From the NCBI RefSeq assembly GCF_001905345.1, contig NZ_LFBV01000005.1, positions 372,001 to 436,000 on the forward strand: a stretch of DNA of 64,000 nucleotides, read 5' to 3'. This document shows positions 1 to 9,042 of this stretch, one piece after another; position 1 is the stretch's first letter, and each line of letters starts with the position of its first letter. This DNA is from Streptomyces uncialis. GTDB taxonomy: Bacteria; Actinomycetota; Actinomycetes; Streptomycetales; Streptomycetaceae. Made by a program: the position numbers and the translations under genes. The notes beneath the pieces were generated by a model that had not been told where the DNA came from, did not search any database, and saw only the letters and a list, made by a program, of their open reading frames with translations.

Positions 1-1194
1 GCACCCAGCGGTTTCAAGGAGTCCCTGTCCGCCCAGTCCGCAGCCGAGGCCATCGCGGAGGGCGTCCGCAGGGTCGTCCCCGAGGCGGAGATCGACCTGA
101 TACCGCTCGTCGACGGCGGGGAGGGCACCGCGCTCGCCCTCGCCACCGCGTCCGGCGGCCAGCTGGTGCGGCTGCGGGCCACCGGCCCCACGGGGGAACG
201 GATCGGGACGCACTTCGCGCTCCTCGGGGACACCGGCGGCACCGCCGTGGTGGAGATGGCCGCCGTCGCCGGGCTGTCGCTCGTCCCGCGTGATCTGCGG
301 GACCCGGGCGTCACCACCACCTACGGTGTCGGGGAACTGATCGGGGCCGCCCTGGACACCGGGGCACGTCGTATCCTCGTCGGCTGCGGCGACTCGGGGA
401 CCTCCGACGGCGGCGCGGGAGCCCTCCAGGCGCTCGGCGCCCGGCTGCTCGACGCGGACGGCCGCGAACTGCCCGCCGGCGGCACCGCGTTGATCCGGCT
501 CGCCCGTATCGACACCAGCGGCCTCGACCCCCGGCTGGCCGACACCGAGATCCGGGTCGCCTGCAACCCCTTCAACGTACTGTGCGGCGAGCGCGGGGTG
601 GCCCGGGTCTTCGGCCCGCAGAAGGGCGCGACCCCCGAGCAGGTCGAACTGCTCGCCGCCGCCCTGGAGCACTGGGCGACGGTCCTCACCCGCGATCTCG
701 CCGTCACCACCGACCTGTTCCACGGCACCGGCACCGGCGCCTCGGGCGGGCTCGGCGCCGGACTCGCCGCGCTGGGCGCGCGGTTGCTGCCCCGCTTCGA
801 CGTCCTCCTCGACCACCTCGGCCTGGACGAACGGCTCGCCCGCGCCGATCTCGTCGTCACCGCCGAGGGCGCCCTGGACCACCAGACCCCGCGCGGCAAG
901 GTCCCCGCCGAGGTCGCCCGCCGCGCCAAGCTGTACGGACGTCCCGTCCTCGCGCTCGCCGGCACCCTCGGCGAGGGCGCCCACCAGGTCCGGGCCATCG
1001 GGGTCGACGCGTACGGCTCGATCATGCCCGCGCCGGTCAGCCTCACCGAAGCGCTGGGCCGGGGCGGCGAGTTCCTCACCGACGCCACCGAGCGGGCCCT
1101 GCGCATGATCCAGATCGGCACCCGGCTGAGCGGCGGCCGGACTCACGCGGACGCGGTCGTGTCCGGTACGCAGCGCCCGTCCTCGGTCCGGTAG
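1..1194 (+). CDS. Glycerate kinase (5' end missing)
   Basis: The frame is open from base 1 and ends at a TAG at 1192-1194, giving 397 residues. The first visible residues (APSGFKE) match the start of the GlxK/GarK family of glycerate kinases, so only about five to ten N-terminal residues lie outside the window. A glycine-rich GDSGTSDGG motif lies near residues 127-135. The family phosphorylates D-glycerate with ATP in the cytoplasm, feeding it into lower glycolysis. The 3' end overlaps the convergent PLP-enzyme gene by 52 bp (1143-1194). Family assignment is firm; which glycerate carbon is phosphorylated cannot be told from sequence. Confidence 0.9.
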   Translation, partial: APSGFKESLSAQSAAEAIAEGVRRVVPEAEIDLIPLVDGGEGTALALATASGGQLVRLRATGPTGERIGTHFALLGDTGGTAVVEMAAVAGLSLVPRDLRDPGVTTTYGVGELIGAALDTGARRILVGCGDSGTSDGGAGALQALGARLLDADGRELPAGGTALIRLARIDTSGLDPRLADTEIRVACNPFNVLCGERGVARVFGPQKGATPEQVELLAAALEHWATVLTRDLAVTTDLFHGTGTGASGGLGAGLAALGARLLPRFDVLLDHLGLDERLARADLVVTAEGALDHQTPRGKVPAEVARRAKLYGRPVLALAGTLGEGAHQVRAIGVDAYGSIMPAPVSLTEALGRGGEFLTDATERALRMIQIGTRLSGGRTHADAVVSGTQRPSSVR

Positions 1195-2543
1195 TTCCAG
1201 CGCGCGCCGTCCGCGACCAGCTCCTTGACGGCGCGTACGAACCGCTCCACATGCTCGTCGGGGGTGCCCGCGCCGAAGCTGACCCGGATGGCGTTCAGGG
1301 ACCGTTCGCCCGGCGCGGCCTCCGGGGCACCGCACTCGCCCGGGTCCTGCGGGTCGGTGCCCAGCAGGGTCCGCACCAGCGGATGGGCGCAGAACAGTCC
1401 GTCGCGCACCCCGATGCCGTACTCGGCGGACAGGGCCGCCGCGAAGTGCGAGCTGTTCCAGCCGTCCACCACGAACGAGATCACCCCGACCCGGGGCGCG
1501 TCGTCCCCGAACAGCGACAGCACCCGCACCTCGGGCACCTGGGCGAGCCCGGCGCGCACCAGTCCGATCAGATACCGCTCACGGGCCACCAGATCGTCGA
1601 ACCCGGCCTCGGTGAGCGCCTTGCACGCGGAGGCGATCGCGTACACCCCGATCACATTGGGCGATCCCGCCTCGTGGCGCGCGGCGCTGTCGTGCCACTC
1701 GACGTCCACTCCCCCGTCCGCGCGGCGCGACACCTTCCGCGAGGCACCGCCGCCCGCCAGGTACGGCTCCGCCTCGCGCAGCCAGTCGGCGCGTCCCGCC
1801 AGCACCCCGGAACCGAACGGCGCGTACAGCTTGTGCCCGGAGAACGCGATCCAGTCGACGTCGAGTTCGGCCACCGACACCGGGTGATGGGGCGCGAGCT
1901 GCGCGGCGTCCAGCACGATCCGCGCGCCGTGCGCGTGCGCGGCGGCGGCCAGCTCCCGGACGGGCCACAGCTCACCGGTCACGTTCGACGCACCCGTCAC
2001 ACACACCAGGGCCGGACCGTACGGGTCCCGGTCGGCGAGCGCCCGCTCCAGGGTCGTCACGGCGTCGGCGGGGGTGCGCGGCGCGTCGAGGTAGGTGACC
2101 CGGGCGTCGCGCCAGGGCAGCAGCGACGCGTGGTGCTCCGTCTCGAACACGAAGACCTCGCACCCGGCGGGCAGGGCGGCGGCGAGCAGATTGAGCGAGT
2201 CGGTGGTGGAGCGGGTGAAGACGACCTGGTCACCCGCACGGCAGCCGAGGAACGAGGCGACGGTCTCCCGCGCGTTCTCGAACAGGTCGGTCGAGAGCTG
2301 CGAGAGGTAGCCGGCGCCCCGGTGCACACTGCCGTAGTACGGGGCGTAGGCGGCGACGTCGTCCCACACCCGCTGGAGCGCGGGGGCGCTCGCCGCGTAG
2401 TCGAGGGCCGCGTAGGTGACCTCGCCGCCGGTCACCAGCGGGACGCTCACCTCCCGCCCGAGAACGGGCAGCGGGGCCAGGCAGGCCGGGTCGGACGGGT
2501 CGGTGACAGCAGCGGTGGTGGTCGGGGTGACGGCTGCGGACAT
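1143..2543 (-). CDS. Class V aminotransferase, cysteine desulfurase-like PLP enzyme
   Basis: The protein has 466 residues with the fold-type I class V aminotransferase pattern. The PLP lysine is Lys238 in SGHKLYAPFG, preceded by DAAQLAPHH (the cofactor-binding aspartate). The ATG at 2543 is preferred over upstream in-frame starts because AGGGAG lies 6 nt before it. A SAM-IV-type riboswitch (2799-2915) and a promoter (about 2924-2952) lie upstream on the same strand, so expression should respond to S-adenosylmethionine. That context suggests sulfur amino acid metabolism, such as a cysteine or selenocysteine lyase activity. The substrate is not proven; an isopenicillin N epimerase-like or desulfurase role remains possible. 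The gene ends inside the glycerate kinase coding sequence on the other strand. Confidence 0.85.
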   Translation of the reverse strand: MSAAVTPTTTAAVTDPSDPACLAPLPVLGREVSVPLVTGGEVTYAALDYAASAPALQRVWDDVAAYAPYYGSVHRGAGYLSQLSTDLFENARETVASFLGCRAGDQVVFTRSTTDSLNLLAAALPAGCEVFVFETEHHASLLPWRDARVTYLDAPRTPADAVTTLERALADRDPYGPALVCVTGASNVTGELWPVRELAAAAHAHGARIVLDAAQLAPHHPVSVAELDVDWIAFSGHKLYAPFGSGVLAGRADWLREAEPYLAGGGASRKVSRRADGGVDVEWHDSAARHEAGSPNVIGVYAIASACKALTEAGFDDLVARERYLIGLVRAGLAQVPEVRVLSLFGDDAPRVGVISFVVDGWNSSHFAAALSAEYGIGVRDGLFCAHPLVRTLLGTDPQDPGECGAPEAAPGERSLNAIRVSFGAGTPDEHVERFVRAVKELVADGARWNYRTEDGRCVPDTTASA

Positions 2544-2798
2544 GACGAACTCCCTGATGCGGCAGATGCGGGGGACCACGCCGAGGACACCGCGCACGAA
2601 CGGGCGGTGGAACGGGAACCGGTACGGACGCCCTCGCGGGAGGGCATGGCGGTACGGGTGTCCCGTGTACGGGACGGCGTGGGAAAGGAGAAGTGCACAC
2701 CGGTGCGGGCGTGCCCGGGGGTGGGGCGCTGCGCCCTATCGCATTCGCTTGCTCACGAGACCGCTCCCTCGACGACCAGGACCCCTGGAGACGCGAGG

Positions 2799-2915
2799 GG
2801 TCCGCGCTTGCCGTAGACCTCGCTGCCTACGACCTGGTCTTCACCCGGGGCACCCCGCCACGGACGGAGGGTTGCCGGACAGCAAGCCGGGGCCGATGCG
2901 CTGTCACTCATGACC
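2799..2915 (-). ncRNA. SAM-IV-type riboswitch
   Basis: Read on the minus strand, the segment begins GGTCATGAGTG and ends GCGCGGACC; the terminal GGTC/GACC can pair as P1. It contains GGCCCCGGCTTGCTG, CCGGCAACCCTCC, GTGGCGGGGTGCCCCGGGTG and GGCAAGCGCGGACC in that order. These match my memory of the SAM-IV consensus almost block for block. The class binds S-adenosylmethionine and normally represses downstream sulfur genes. A long hairpin with a CCAGG/CCTGG inner stem (about 2770-2799) follows and could be the expression platform. The next gene on this strand is the class V PLP enzyme. Confidence 0.88.
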
Positions 2916-2923
2916 TGCGCAGA

Positions 2924-2952
2924 ATCATGCCAGAAGATCGCCGCGCCGTAAA
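2924..2952 (-). promoter_or_regulatory. Candidate promoter of the riboswitch transcript
   Basis: On the minus strand TTTACG (2952-2947) and CATGAT (2929-2924) are separated by 17 nt. Transcription would start near 2917, right at the 5' end of the riboswitch aptamer, which supports the assignment. Confidence 0.5.
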
Positions 2953-3545
2953 CGGGTCGCCTTCGCTCGCGCTTCCGAGGTCCCACCCCCTCGGGCCCCT
3001 GTCCCCGTTCGGCCTCCCCCTGCCTTCGCGCAGTTCCCCGCGCCCCCGGGTACTCCCACCTGGACGTACTTGTTCCCCGTACAGGTACCGACATGGGGCG
3101 CGGTTCCTCGCGCCCCTGGGTCCGTCCGGCCCGGCGCACTTGTTCCCGTGCGGGCACTCCGGGGTGTTGCGCAGTTCCCCGCGCCCCTTGATCGCGCCCC
3201 TCACGGCAGCCCGCCGCCTGCGGGCCCCACCACCGAAAGCGGAGCCCCGAAAGGGGCGCGGGGGGGGCCACCCGCACCCGAGGGCCAGCCTCAGTTGGGC
3301 GCCCCTTCAGGGGCGCGGGGAACTGCGCACCCCCGTCCGACCCGCACAGGAACAAGTACGCCCAGGTGTGGAACCCCAGGGGCGCGGGGAACTGCGCGAA
3401 ACCACCGAGCGACAGCACAGGAACAAGCGCGCCCAGCCCCGAGTGCCCAGGGGCGCGAGGAACTGCGCACCCACCGAGCGACGGCACAGGAACAGGTACG
3501 CCCAGCACAGGCAACCCAGGGGCGCGAGCGAAGGCGACCTGCGGG
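2953..3545. repeat. Intergenic repeat array A
   Basis: This gap holds no gene. It contains about five copies of the 19-bp core GGGGCGCGGGGAACTGCGC (one mismatch allowed). Two are reversed (3028-3046, 3169-3187) and three are forward (3310-3328, 3379-3397, 3450-3468), so orientation switches once in the middle. Linkers such as GGAACAAGTACGCCCAG recur. The right edge stops about 12 bp before the trpD stop codon. The open frames crossing it are by-products of GC-rich repeats. Confidence 0.9.
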
Positions 3546-3557
3546 GGACGGCCGGGG

Positions 3558-4619
3558 CTACTGGCTCGCCGCGACCCATCGCTCAAGCACACGCCGCGCC
3601 GCCCCGGAATCAACCGCCTCCGCGGCCCGCGCGATCCCCGCCCGGAGCTGCTCCTCCAGCGCCCCCGCACCCGGCGCCAACGCCACCAGCGCCGCCGCGG
3701 AGTTCAGCAGGACCGCGTCCCGTACCGGCCCGGTCTCCCCCGCCAGCAACCGCCGCGCGACATCCGCGTTGTACGACGCGTCCGCGCCCCGCAGCGCCTC
3801 GACCGGCACCAGGTCGAGCCCCACGTCCCGCGGGTCGAACGCGTGCTCCGCGACCGCCCCGCCGCGTACCACCCATACCTTCGAGGTGGCGGTGGTGGTC
3901 AGCTCGTCCAGCCCGTCGTCCCCGCGGAACACCAGCGCGGACGAACCCCGCTCGGCGAGCACCCCGGCCATGATCGGCGCCATCCGGGCGTCCGCGACGC
4001 CGGTCGCCTGCGCCATGACCCGCGCCGGGTTGGTCAGCGGCCCCAGGAAGTTGAAGACCGTACGGATGCCGAGGTCCCGGCGGGCGAGGGCGACATTGCG
4101 CAGCGCGGGGTGGAACTTCACCGCGAAGCAGAAGGTGATGCCCGCCTCCTCGGCGACCTCGACGACCCGCTCGGGCGACAGCTCCAGATTGACGCCCAGC
4201 TTCTCCAGCACGTCCGAGGCGCCGCTCGCGGAGGACGCGGCCCGGCTCCCGTGCTTGACGACCTTCGCCCCCGTGCCGGCGACGACGATCGCGGACATCG
4301 TGGAGATGTTCACCGTCCGGGCGCCGTCCCCGCCGGTGCCGACGATGTCGACGCTCGGGCCGGGCACGTCGATCAGCCGGGCGTGCTCGTACATCGTGCG
4401 GACGAGCCCGGTCAGCTCCTCCACGGTCTCGCCCTTGGCCCGCAGCGCGACCGCGAAGCCCGCGATCTGGGCGTCGCTGGCCTCACCGCGCAGGATGCGG
4501 TCCATGGCCCAGGAGGTCGCGTCGGCGGCCTGGTCCTCACCGGACAGCAGCGCGTTCAGCACCTGGGGCCAGGAACGGCCCGCCGTGGTGTCGCCTCCAA
4601 CGGGGGGCACAGCGCTCAT
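3558..4619 (-). CDS. trpD: Anthranilate phosphoribosyltransferase
   Basis: The protein has 353 residues, close to the usual length of about 345. The phosphoribosyl-pyrophosphate loop GTGGDGARTVNIST and the downstream KHGSRAASSASGASD motif are both present. TrpD joins anthranilate to PRPP in the second step of tryptophan synthesis in the cytoplasm. The ATG at 4619 has CAGGAG 6 nt upstream. The gene follows qcrB on the same strand but a hairpin at 4761-4789 separates them, so it probably has its own promoter. It is not beside other trp genes here. Confidence 0.97.
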   Translation of the reverse strand: MSAVPPVGGDTTAGRSWPQVLNALLSGEDQAADATSWAMDRILRGEASDAQIAGFAVALRAKGETVEELTGLVRTMYEHARLIDVPGPSVDIVGTGGDGARTVNISTMSAIVVAGTGAKVVKHGSRAASSASGASDVLEKLGVNLELSPERVVEVAEEAGITFCFAVKFHPALRNVALARRDLGIRTVFNFLGPLTNPARVMAQATGVADARMAPIMAGVLAERGSSALVFRGDDGLDELTTTATSKVWVVRGGAVAEHAFDPRDVGLDLVPVEALRGADASYNADVARRLLAGETGPVRDAVLLNSAAALVALAPGAGALEEQLRAGIARAAEAVDSGAARRVLERWVAASQ

Positions 4620-4760
4620 GGTCGCTCCTGGGTTCCTGGCCGTGCGGACGCCGGGGGCGCCCGCCGGGCCGAGTCGGCGGGCGGACGCGCCTGCGCGTCC
4701 GCGTAGGGGAACCGGCCGGGCCGGTCACCCTCCACCCTATCCAGCCCCGGGAACGGCGAA

Positions 4761-4789
4761 GAGCCCCGTCCGGGCAATGGACGGGACTC
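4761..4789 (-). terminator. Hairpin downstream of qcrB
   Basis: GAGCCCCGTCC (4761-4771) pairs with GGACGGGACTC (4779-4789), with one mismatch and a 7-nt loop. It follows the qcrB stop codon and precedes trpD, so it likely ends the qcrCAB transcript. Confidence 0.7.
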
Positions 4790-4839
4790 CTCGGGTGGCG
4801 ACCACCGGGACCCCCGCGCGGGGCCCCGGGCCGTGGGGA

Positions 4840-6483
4840 TCAGTGGTGGCCGTGGCCCTCGCTGATCTCCTTGTACTCCTCCACGGAGGGCTTCTCGATC
4901 TGCCCCTGCTCCCCGTAGTAGCCCTTCGAGAGCTTCGCGCGCAGCTTCTCCACCGGGGAGACCTTGCGCTTGACGCCGTTCTCGTCGACGAGCGGGCCGA
5001 TCTCCGCGGGCTTGTACTGCTCGTGCGCCGTGAGGGTGTGGAGCGCCTCCTGGTTGAGGGGCTCGTGGACCTCGATGAACTCACCGTGCGGCAGGCGCTT
5101 GATGATGCCGGTCTCGCGGCCGTGCAGCACCTTGTCCCGGTCGCGGCGCTGGAGGCCGAGACAGATCCGCTTGGTGATGATGAAGGCGAGGACCGGTCCC
5201 ACGAAGAACGCGATACGGACGAACCAGGTGATCGAGTTGATCGACAGATGGAAGTGCGTGGCGACGAGGTCGTTGCCACCGCCGATCAGCATGATCACGT
5301 ACCAGGTGATCCAGGCGACACCGACACCGGTACGGGTCGGGGCGTTGCGCGGGCGGTCCAGGATGTGGTGCTCGCGCTTGTCGCCGGTGACCCAGGACTC
5401 GATGAACGGGTAGACCGCGATCGCGACCAGGACCAGCGGGAAGACCATCAGCGGGATGAACACGCCCAGGGCGAGCGTGTGTCCGGCGAAGTTGATCTCC
5501 CAGCCGGGCATCACCCGGATCAGGCCCTCGGAGAAGCCCATGTACCAGTCCGGCTGGGCTCCGGTGGAGACCATGTCCGGCCGGTAGGGGCCGAGCACCC
5601 AGATCGGGTTGAGGCTGACGAGCGCGGCGATGACCGAGATGACACCGAAGACGAGGAAGAAGTAGCCGCCCGCCTTGGCCATGTAGACCGGCATCAGCGG
5701 CATGCCGACGACGTTCTTCTCGGTGCGGCCGGGGCCCGCGAACTGGGTGTGCTTGTGGTACACGACGAGGATCAGGTGGGCCACGATCAGGCCCAGCATG
5801 ATGCCTGGCAGCAGCAGGACGTGCGCCGAGTAGAACCGGGCCACGAAGTCGACGCCGGGGAACTCCCCGCCGAACAGGAAGAACGACAGATAGGTACCCA
5901 CGATGGGCACGGACAGGACCGCGCCCTCCATGAAGCGGACACCGGTGCCCGACAGCAGGTCGTCCGGGAGCGAGTAGCCGGTGAAGCCGGTGAACATCCC
6001 GAGGACGAACAGCAGGAAGCCGAAGACCCAGTTGACCTCACGGGGCTTGCGGAACGCGCCCGTGAAGAACACGCGCATCATGTGCACGAACATGCCGGCC
6101 AGGAAGATCAGCGCGGCCCAGTGGTGGATCTGCCGGATCAGCAGACCGCCGCGGACCTCGAAGGAGATCTTCATGGTCGAGTTGAACGCCTCGGACACCA
6201 GCTGTCCCTGGAGCGGGACGTAGGGGCCGTGGTACTCCACCTCGTTCATCGACGGGTGGAAGAACAGCGTCAGATACACACCCGTGAGGATGATGATGAT
6301 GAAGCTGTAGAGGCAGACCTCGCCCAGCATGAACGACCAGTGGTCGGGGAAGACCTTGCGCATGTTGGCCTTGGCGAGGGAGTAGATCCCCACCCGGCCG
6401 TCCGCCCAGTCCGCGACCCGCTCACCCGCGGGCGCCTTGCCCCTGCGGTCGGTCTCGTTCTCGTTCGTCGTGGTGGTACTCAT
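4840..6483 (-). CDS. qcrB: Cytochrome bc1 complex cytochrome b subunit
   Basis: The 547-residue integral membrane protein is the b subunit of the actinobacterial cytochrome bcc complex (complex III), which oxidises menaquinol. Several membrane segments are visible, and the haem-ligand region IHHWAALIFLAGMFVHMMR is typical. A long hydrophilic C-terminal extension ending in GHGHH is characteristic of actinobacteria. The ATG at 6483 overlaps the qcrA stop codon in an ATGA, so translation is probably coupled. The gene is the last of ctaE-qcrC-qcrA-qcrB. Electrons pass from here to QcrA and QcrC, then to the aa3 oxidase encoded by the cta genes nearby. Confidence 0.97.
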   Translation of the reverse strand: MSTTTTNENETDRRGKAPAGERVADWADGRVGIYSLAKANMRKVFPDHWSFMLGEVCLYSFIIIILTGVYLTLFFHPSMNEVEYHGPYVPLQGQLVSEAFNSTMKISFEVRGGLLIRQIHHWAALIFLAGMFVHMMRVFFTGAFRKPREVNWVFGFLLFVLGMFTGFTGYSLPDDLLSGTGVRFMEGAVLSVPIVGTYLSFFLFGGEFPGVDFVARFYSAHVLLLPGIMLGLIVAHLILVVYHKHTQFAGPGRTEKNVVGMPLMPVYMAKAGGYFFLVFGVISVIAALVSLNPIWVLGPYRPDMVSTGAQPDWYMGFSEGLIRVMPGWEINFAGHTLALGVFIPLMVFPLVLVAIAVYPFIESWVTGDKREHHILDRPRNAPTRTGVGVAWITWYVIMLIGGGNDLVATHFHLSINSITWFVRIAFFVGPVLAFIITKRICLGLQRRDRDKVLHGRETGIIKRLPHGEFIEVHEPLNQEALHTLTAHEQYKPAEIGPLVDENGVKRKVSPVEKLRAKLSKGYYGEQGQIEKPSVEEYKEISEGHGHH

Positions 6484-7538
6484 CCGCGCTCCCAGAAGGA
6501 CGGACCGACAGGCTCGTCGAAGTCGCTGAGCGCCTCAAGGTAGCCCTCCGAGTTCACACCGATCCGCAGCTGCGGAAGGGCGTGACCGGCGGGGCCGAAG
6601 ATGACCCGGGCGCCGTCGGCGAGGTCGAAGGTGGACTGGTGACACGGGCACAGCGCGTGATGCGTCTGCTGCTCGTACAGGCTGATCGGGCAGCCGACGT
6701 GGGTGCAGACCTTGGAGTACGCGACGATGCCGTCGTGCGACCAGGCCAGCTCCTGCTTGTCCTTGATGTCGCCGGGCTGGAGGCGGATGATCATCACCGC
6801 GGCCTTGGCGATCTCGGTCAGGAACTCGTGGTCGTGCTCCTCAAGACCCTCGGGCTTCACGAACGTCAGCGAGCCCACGGTCACGTCCTCGGGACGCAGC
6901 GGCTCATTGGTGTTCATGTTGACCAGGAGCTTGCCCTTGGACCACAGCGTGTGCCGCAGCTTGGTGCCCGGGGCCGGGCCGAGCCCGCCGAGCAGGACGA
7001 CACCCGACAGCGGGAACAGGGCCAGCGCGCCGAACATCGTGTTGCGGATCAGCTTGCGGCGGCCCAGCGCCGACTCCTGGGCACCCAGCCGGAAGTCCGC
7101 CATGACCTTCGCCTTGACCTCGGGGGTCGCGGCGATCGGGTGGCGCTCGTCGACGACCTCGACATCGGACATCAGGGTGCGGGCCCAGTGGACCGCCCCC
7201 GCGCCGATGAGGAAGAGCGAGACACCGAGCGTGAGGCCGAGGGTGAAGTTCAGGGCATTGGTGTGCCCGATCGGCCAGACGAAGATCGACTTGTCCACCG
7301 GGATCGCCACATAGGCGACGATGAAGCCGATCGTGCCCAGCATCGACAGCGTGAACATCAGGGCGACCGTGCGCTCGGACCGCTTGGCGGCCCGCTCGTC
7401 GATGTCCTGGACACGGTGTTCGTGCGGCGGCAGACCCGGGTCCGCGAAGGGATTGTCCGTGTCGGCCAGGGCTACGGAGCCGTGGGCGTGGTCCTGCGCG
7501 GAGGGCAGGTTCTCTTCTGGAATGTCTTGGCTACTCAT
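6480..7538 (-). CDS. qcrA: Rieske iron-sulfur subunit of cytochrome bc1 complex
   Basis: The protein has 352 residues. The 2Fe-2S ligands appear in CTHVGCP and CPCHQSTF near the C-terminus (two Cys-His pairs). Three hydrophobic segments precede the Rieske domain, as in other actinobacterial QcrA proteins, rather than the single anchor of mitochondrial Rieske proteins. It takes electrons from menaquinol and passes them to the QcrC haems. The start ATG at 7538 overlaps the qcrC stop (ATGA) and its own stop overlaps the qcrB start, so all three genes are translationally coupled. Confidence 0.97.
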   Translation of the reverse strand: MSSQDIPEENLPSAQDHAHGSVALADTDNPFADPGLPPHEHRVQDIDERAAKRSERTVALMFTLSMLGTIGFIVAYVAIPVDKSIFVWPIGHTNALNFTLGLTLGVSLFLIGAGAVHWARTLMSDVEVVDERHPIAATPEVKAKVMADFRLGAQESALGRRKLIRNTMFGALALFPLSGVVLLGGLGPAPGTKLRHTLWSKGKLLVNMNTNEPLRPEDVTVGSLTFVKPEGLEEHDHEFLTEIAKAAVMIIRLQPGDIKDKQELAWSHDGIVAYSKVCTHVGCPISLYEQQTHHALCPCHQSTFDLADGARVIFGPAGHALPQLRIGVNSEGYLEALSDFDEPVGPSFWERG

Positions 7539-8344
7539 GACTTCTTGGCCTTTGCGGTCCGAGCGGCGACCCAGATGGCGACGACGATCAGGGCGCCGAG
7601 ACCGAAGATCCAGGCGAACAGACCCTCACTGACCGGCCCGAGGCCGCCCAGGGTCAGACCGCCGTTGTTGACCGTCTTGTCACCGTTGACCGCGTTGATG
7701 TAGGCGATGATGTCCTTCTTGTCCTTCTCCGGCATGGTCGTGTCGGGGAAGGAGGGCATGTTCTGCGGCCCGGTGGTCATCGCCTCGTAGAGGTGCTTCT
7801 GGCTGACGCCCTGAAGCTTCGGCGCGTACTTCCCGTCGGTCAGGGCGCCGCCCTGGCCGGTGAAGTTGTGGCACTGCGCGCAGTTGTTGCGGAACAGTTC
7901 ACCACCGTTGCCGATGTCCGCACCCTCGGGGCTGTACTGGTCCTTGGTGGGGATGCTCGGACCGGCACCGAGCGAGCTGACGAACGCGGCCAGCTGGTCG
8001 ATCTGCGCCTGGGTGTAGACGACCTTCTTCTTAGGCGCCTGGACACCCTGCGCCACCATCGGCATCCGGCCGGTACCGACCTGGAAGTCGACAGCGGCGG
8101 CACCGACACCCGCCAGGGGCGGACCGTCGGTACTGCCCTGACCGCCGGTGCCGTGGCAGCTCGCGCAGCCTACGGCGTACAGCTTCTTGCCCTCCTCGAT
8201 GGCGAGGGACTGGGAGGTTTCATCGGCCTGCGCCTTGTCCGCCGGCGCGAACGCGGCGTACAGCCCCCCGGTGGCCGCCAACGCGAGGAGTAGGACGACG
8301 ACAGCCGCCAGCGGGTGGCGTCGTCGTGCGGAGAGCTTTTTCAC
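7535..8344 (-). CDS. qcrC: Diheme cytochrome c subunit of bcc complex
   Basis: The 269-residue protein has an N-terminal membrane segment, two c-type haem motifs (CASCH and CAQCH) and a C-terminal membrane anchor followed by a basic tail. Two haems on one subunit are the mark of the actinobacterial bcc complex, which lacks soluble cytochrome c and passes electrons directly to the aa3 oxidase. The start is a GTG at 8344 (MKKLSARRRH). The gene is followed by qcrA with a 4-bp overlap. It lies 77 bp downstream of ctaE and is probably co-transcribed with it. Confidence 0.97.
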   Translation of the reverse strand: MKKLSARRRHPLAAVVVLLLALAATGGLYAAFAPADKAQADETSQSLAIEEGKKLYAVGCASCHGTGGQGSTDGPPLAGVGAAAVDFQVGTGRMPMVAQGVQAPKKKVVYTQAQIDQLAAFVSSLGAGPSIPTKDQYSPEGADIGNGGELFRNNCAQCHNFTGQGGALTDGKYAPKLQGVSQKHLYEAMTTGPQNMPSFPDTTMPEKDKKDIIAYINAVNGDKTVNNGGLTLGGLGPVSEGLFAWIFGLGALIVVAIWVAARTAKAKKS

Positions 8345-8421
8345 GGATTACCCCGGTGTCAGGATCTTCTGCGTCGATGCTTCTGGTTGTCGGTACGCGC
8401 CCCTCGGTGGGCGCGGCCCGA

Positions 8422-9042
8422 TTACTTGATCAAGTAGATCGTGGCGAAGAGGCCGATCCACACGACATCGACGAAGTGCCAGTAGTAGGACACGACGATC
8501 GCGGCGGTCGCCTGCTCGTGGGTGAACCTTCTGGCCGCGTACGTGCGACCCAGGACCAGCAGGAAGGCGATCAGTCCGCCTGTCACATGCAGTCCGTGGA
8601 AGCCGGTGGTCAGGTAGAACACCGAGCCGTACGGGTCGGAGGACAGCGTCAGGCCGTACTCCTTGACCAGCTCCGTGTACTCGAAGATCTGACCACCGAT
8701 GAAGATGGCACCCATCATGAAGGTCACGATGAACCACATCCGGAGCTTCTTCACGTCCCCGCGCTCGGCGGCGAAAACGCCGAGCTGACAGGTGAAGGAG
8801 GAGAGCACCAGGATCGTGGTGTTCGTCGCCGAGAACGGAAGGTTCAGGGTTGATGCCTGTTCCTTCCAGAAGTCGGGACCGGTCACCGATCGCAGGGTGA
8901 AGTACATCGCGAAGAGGGCCGCGAAGAACATCAGCTCGGAACTCAGCCAAATGATGGTTCCGACACTGGTGAGGTTCGGCCGATTGACCGACGGGTGCGC
9001 GTGCCCGGTATCTACTGTCGTTGCTGTCGCCACGACCGACAT
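8422..9042 (-). CDS. ctaE: Cytochrome c oxidase subunit III
   Basis: The 206-residue protein has five hydrophobic segments and the subunit III pattern, including the GFHGLHVTGG and YYWHFVDVVW motifs. It belongs to the aa3-type terminal oxidase whose other subunits (ctaC, ctaD, ctaF) are encoded at 11.2-14.4 kb. The ATG at 9042 fits the family N-terminus. No good Shine-Dalgarno sequence precedes it, and a perfect 21-bp palindrome (9033-9053) covers the start codon. The gene heads ctaE-qcrCAB and is divergent from the receiver-like gene at 9257. Confidence 0.96.
   Translation of the reverse strand: MSVVATATTVDTGHAHPSVNRPNLTSVGTIIWLSSELMFFAALFAMYFTLRSVTGPDFWKEQASTLNLPFSATNTTILVLSSFTCQLGVFAAERGDVKKLRMWFIVTFMMGAIFIGGQIFEYTELVKEYGLTLSSDPYGSVFYLTTGFHGLHVTGGLIAFLLVLGRTYAARRFTHEQATAAIVVSYYWHFVDVVWIGLFATIYLIK

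Noticed and set aside
3300..3540. Regularly spaced 19-bp repeats resembling a CRISPR array (also at 16.5, 34.2, 46.8 and 54.6 kb)
   Set aside because: The spacers are themselves repeated between arrays, orientation switches within each array, spacing varies, and no cas genes are present.
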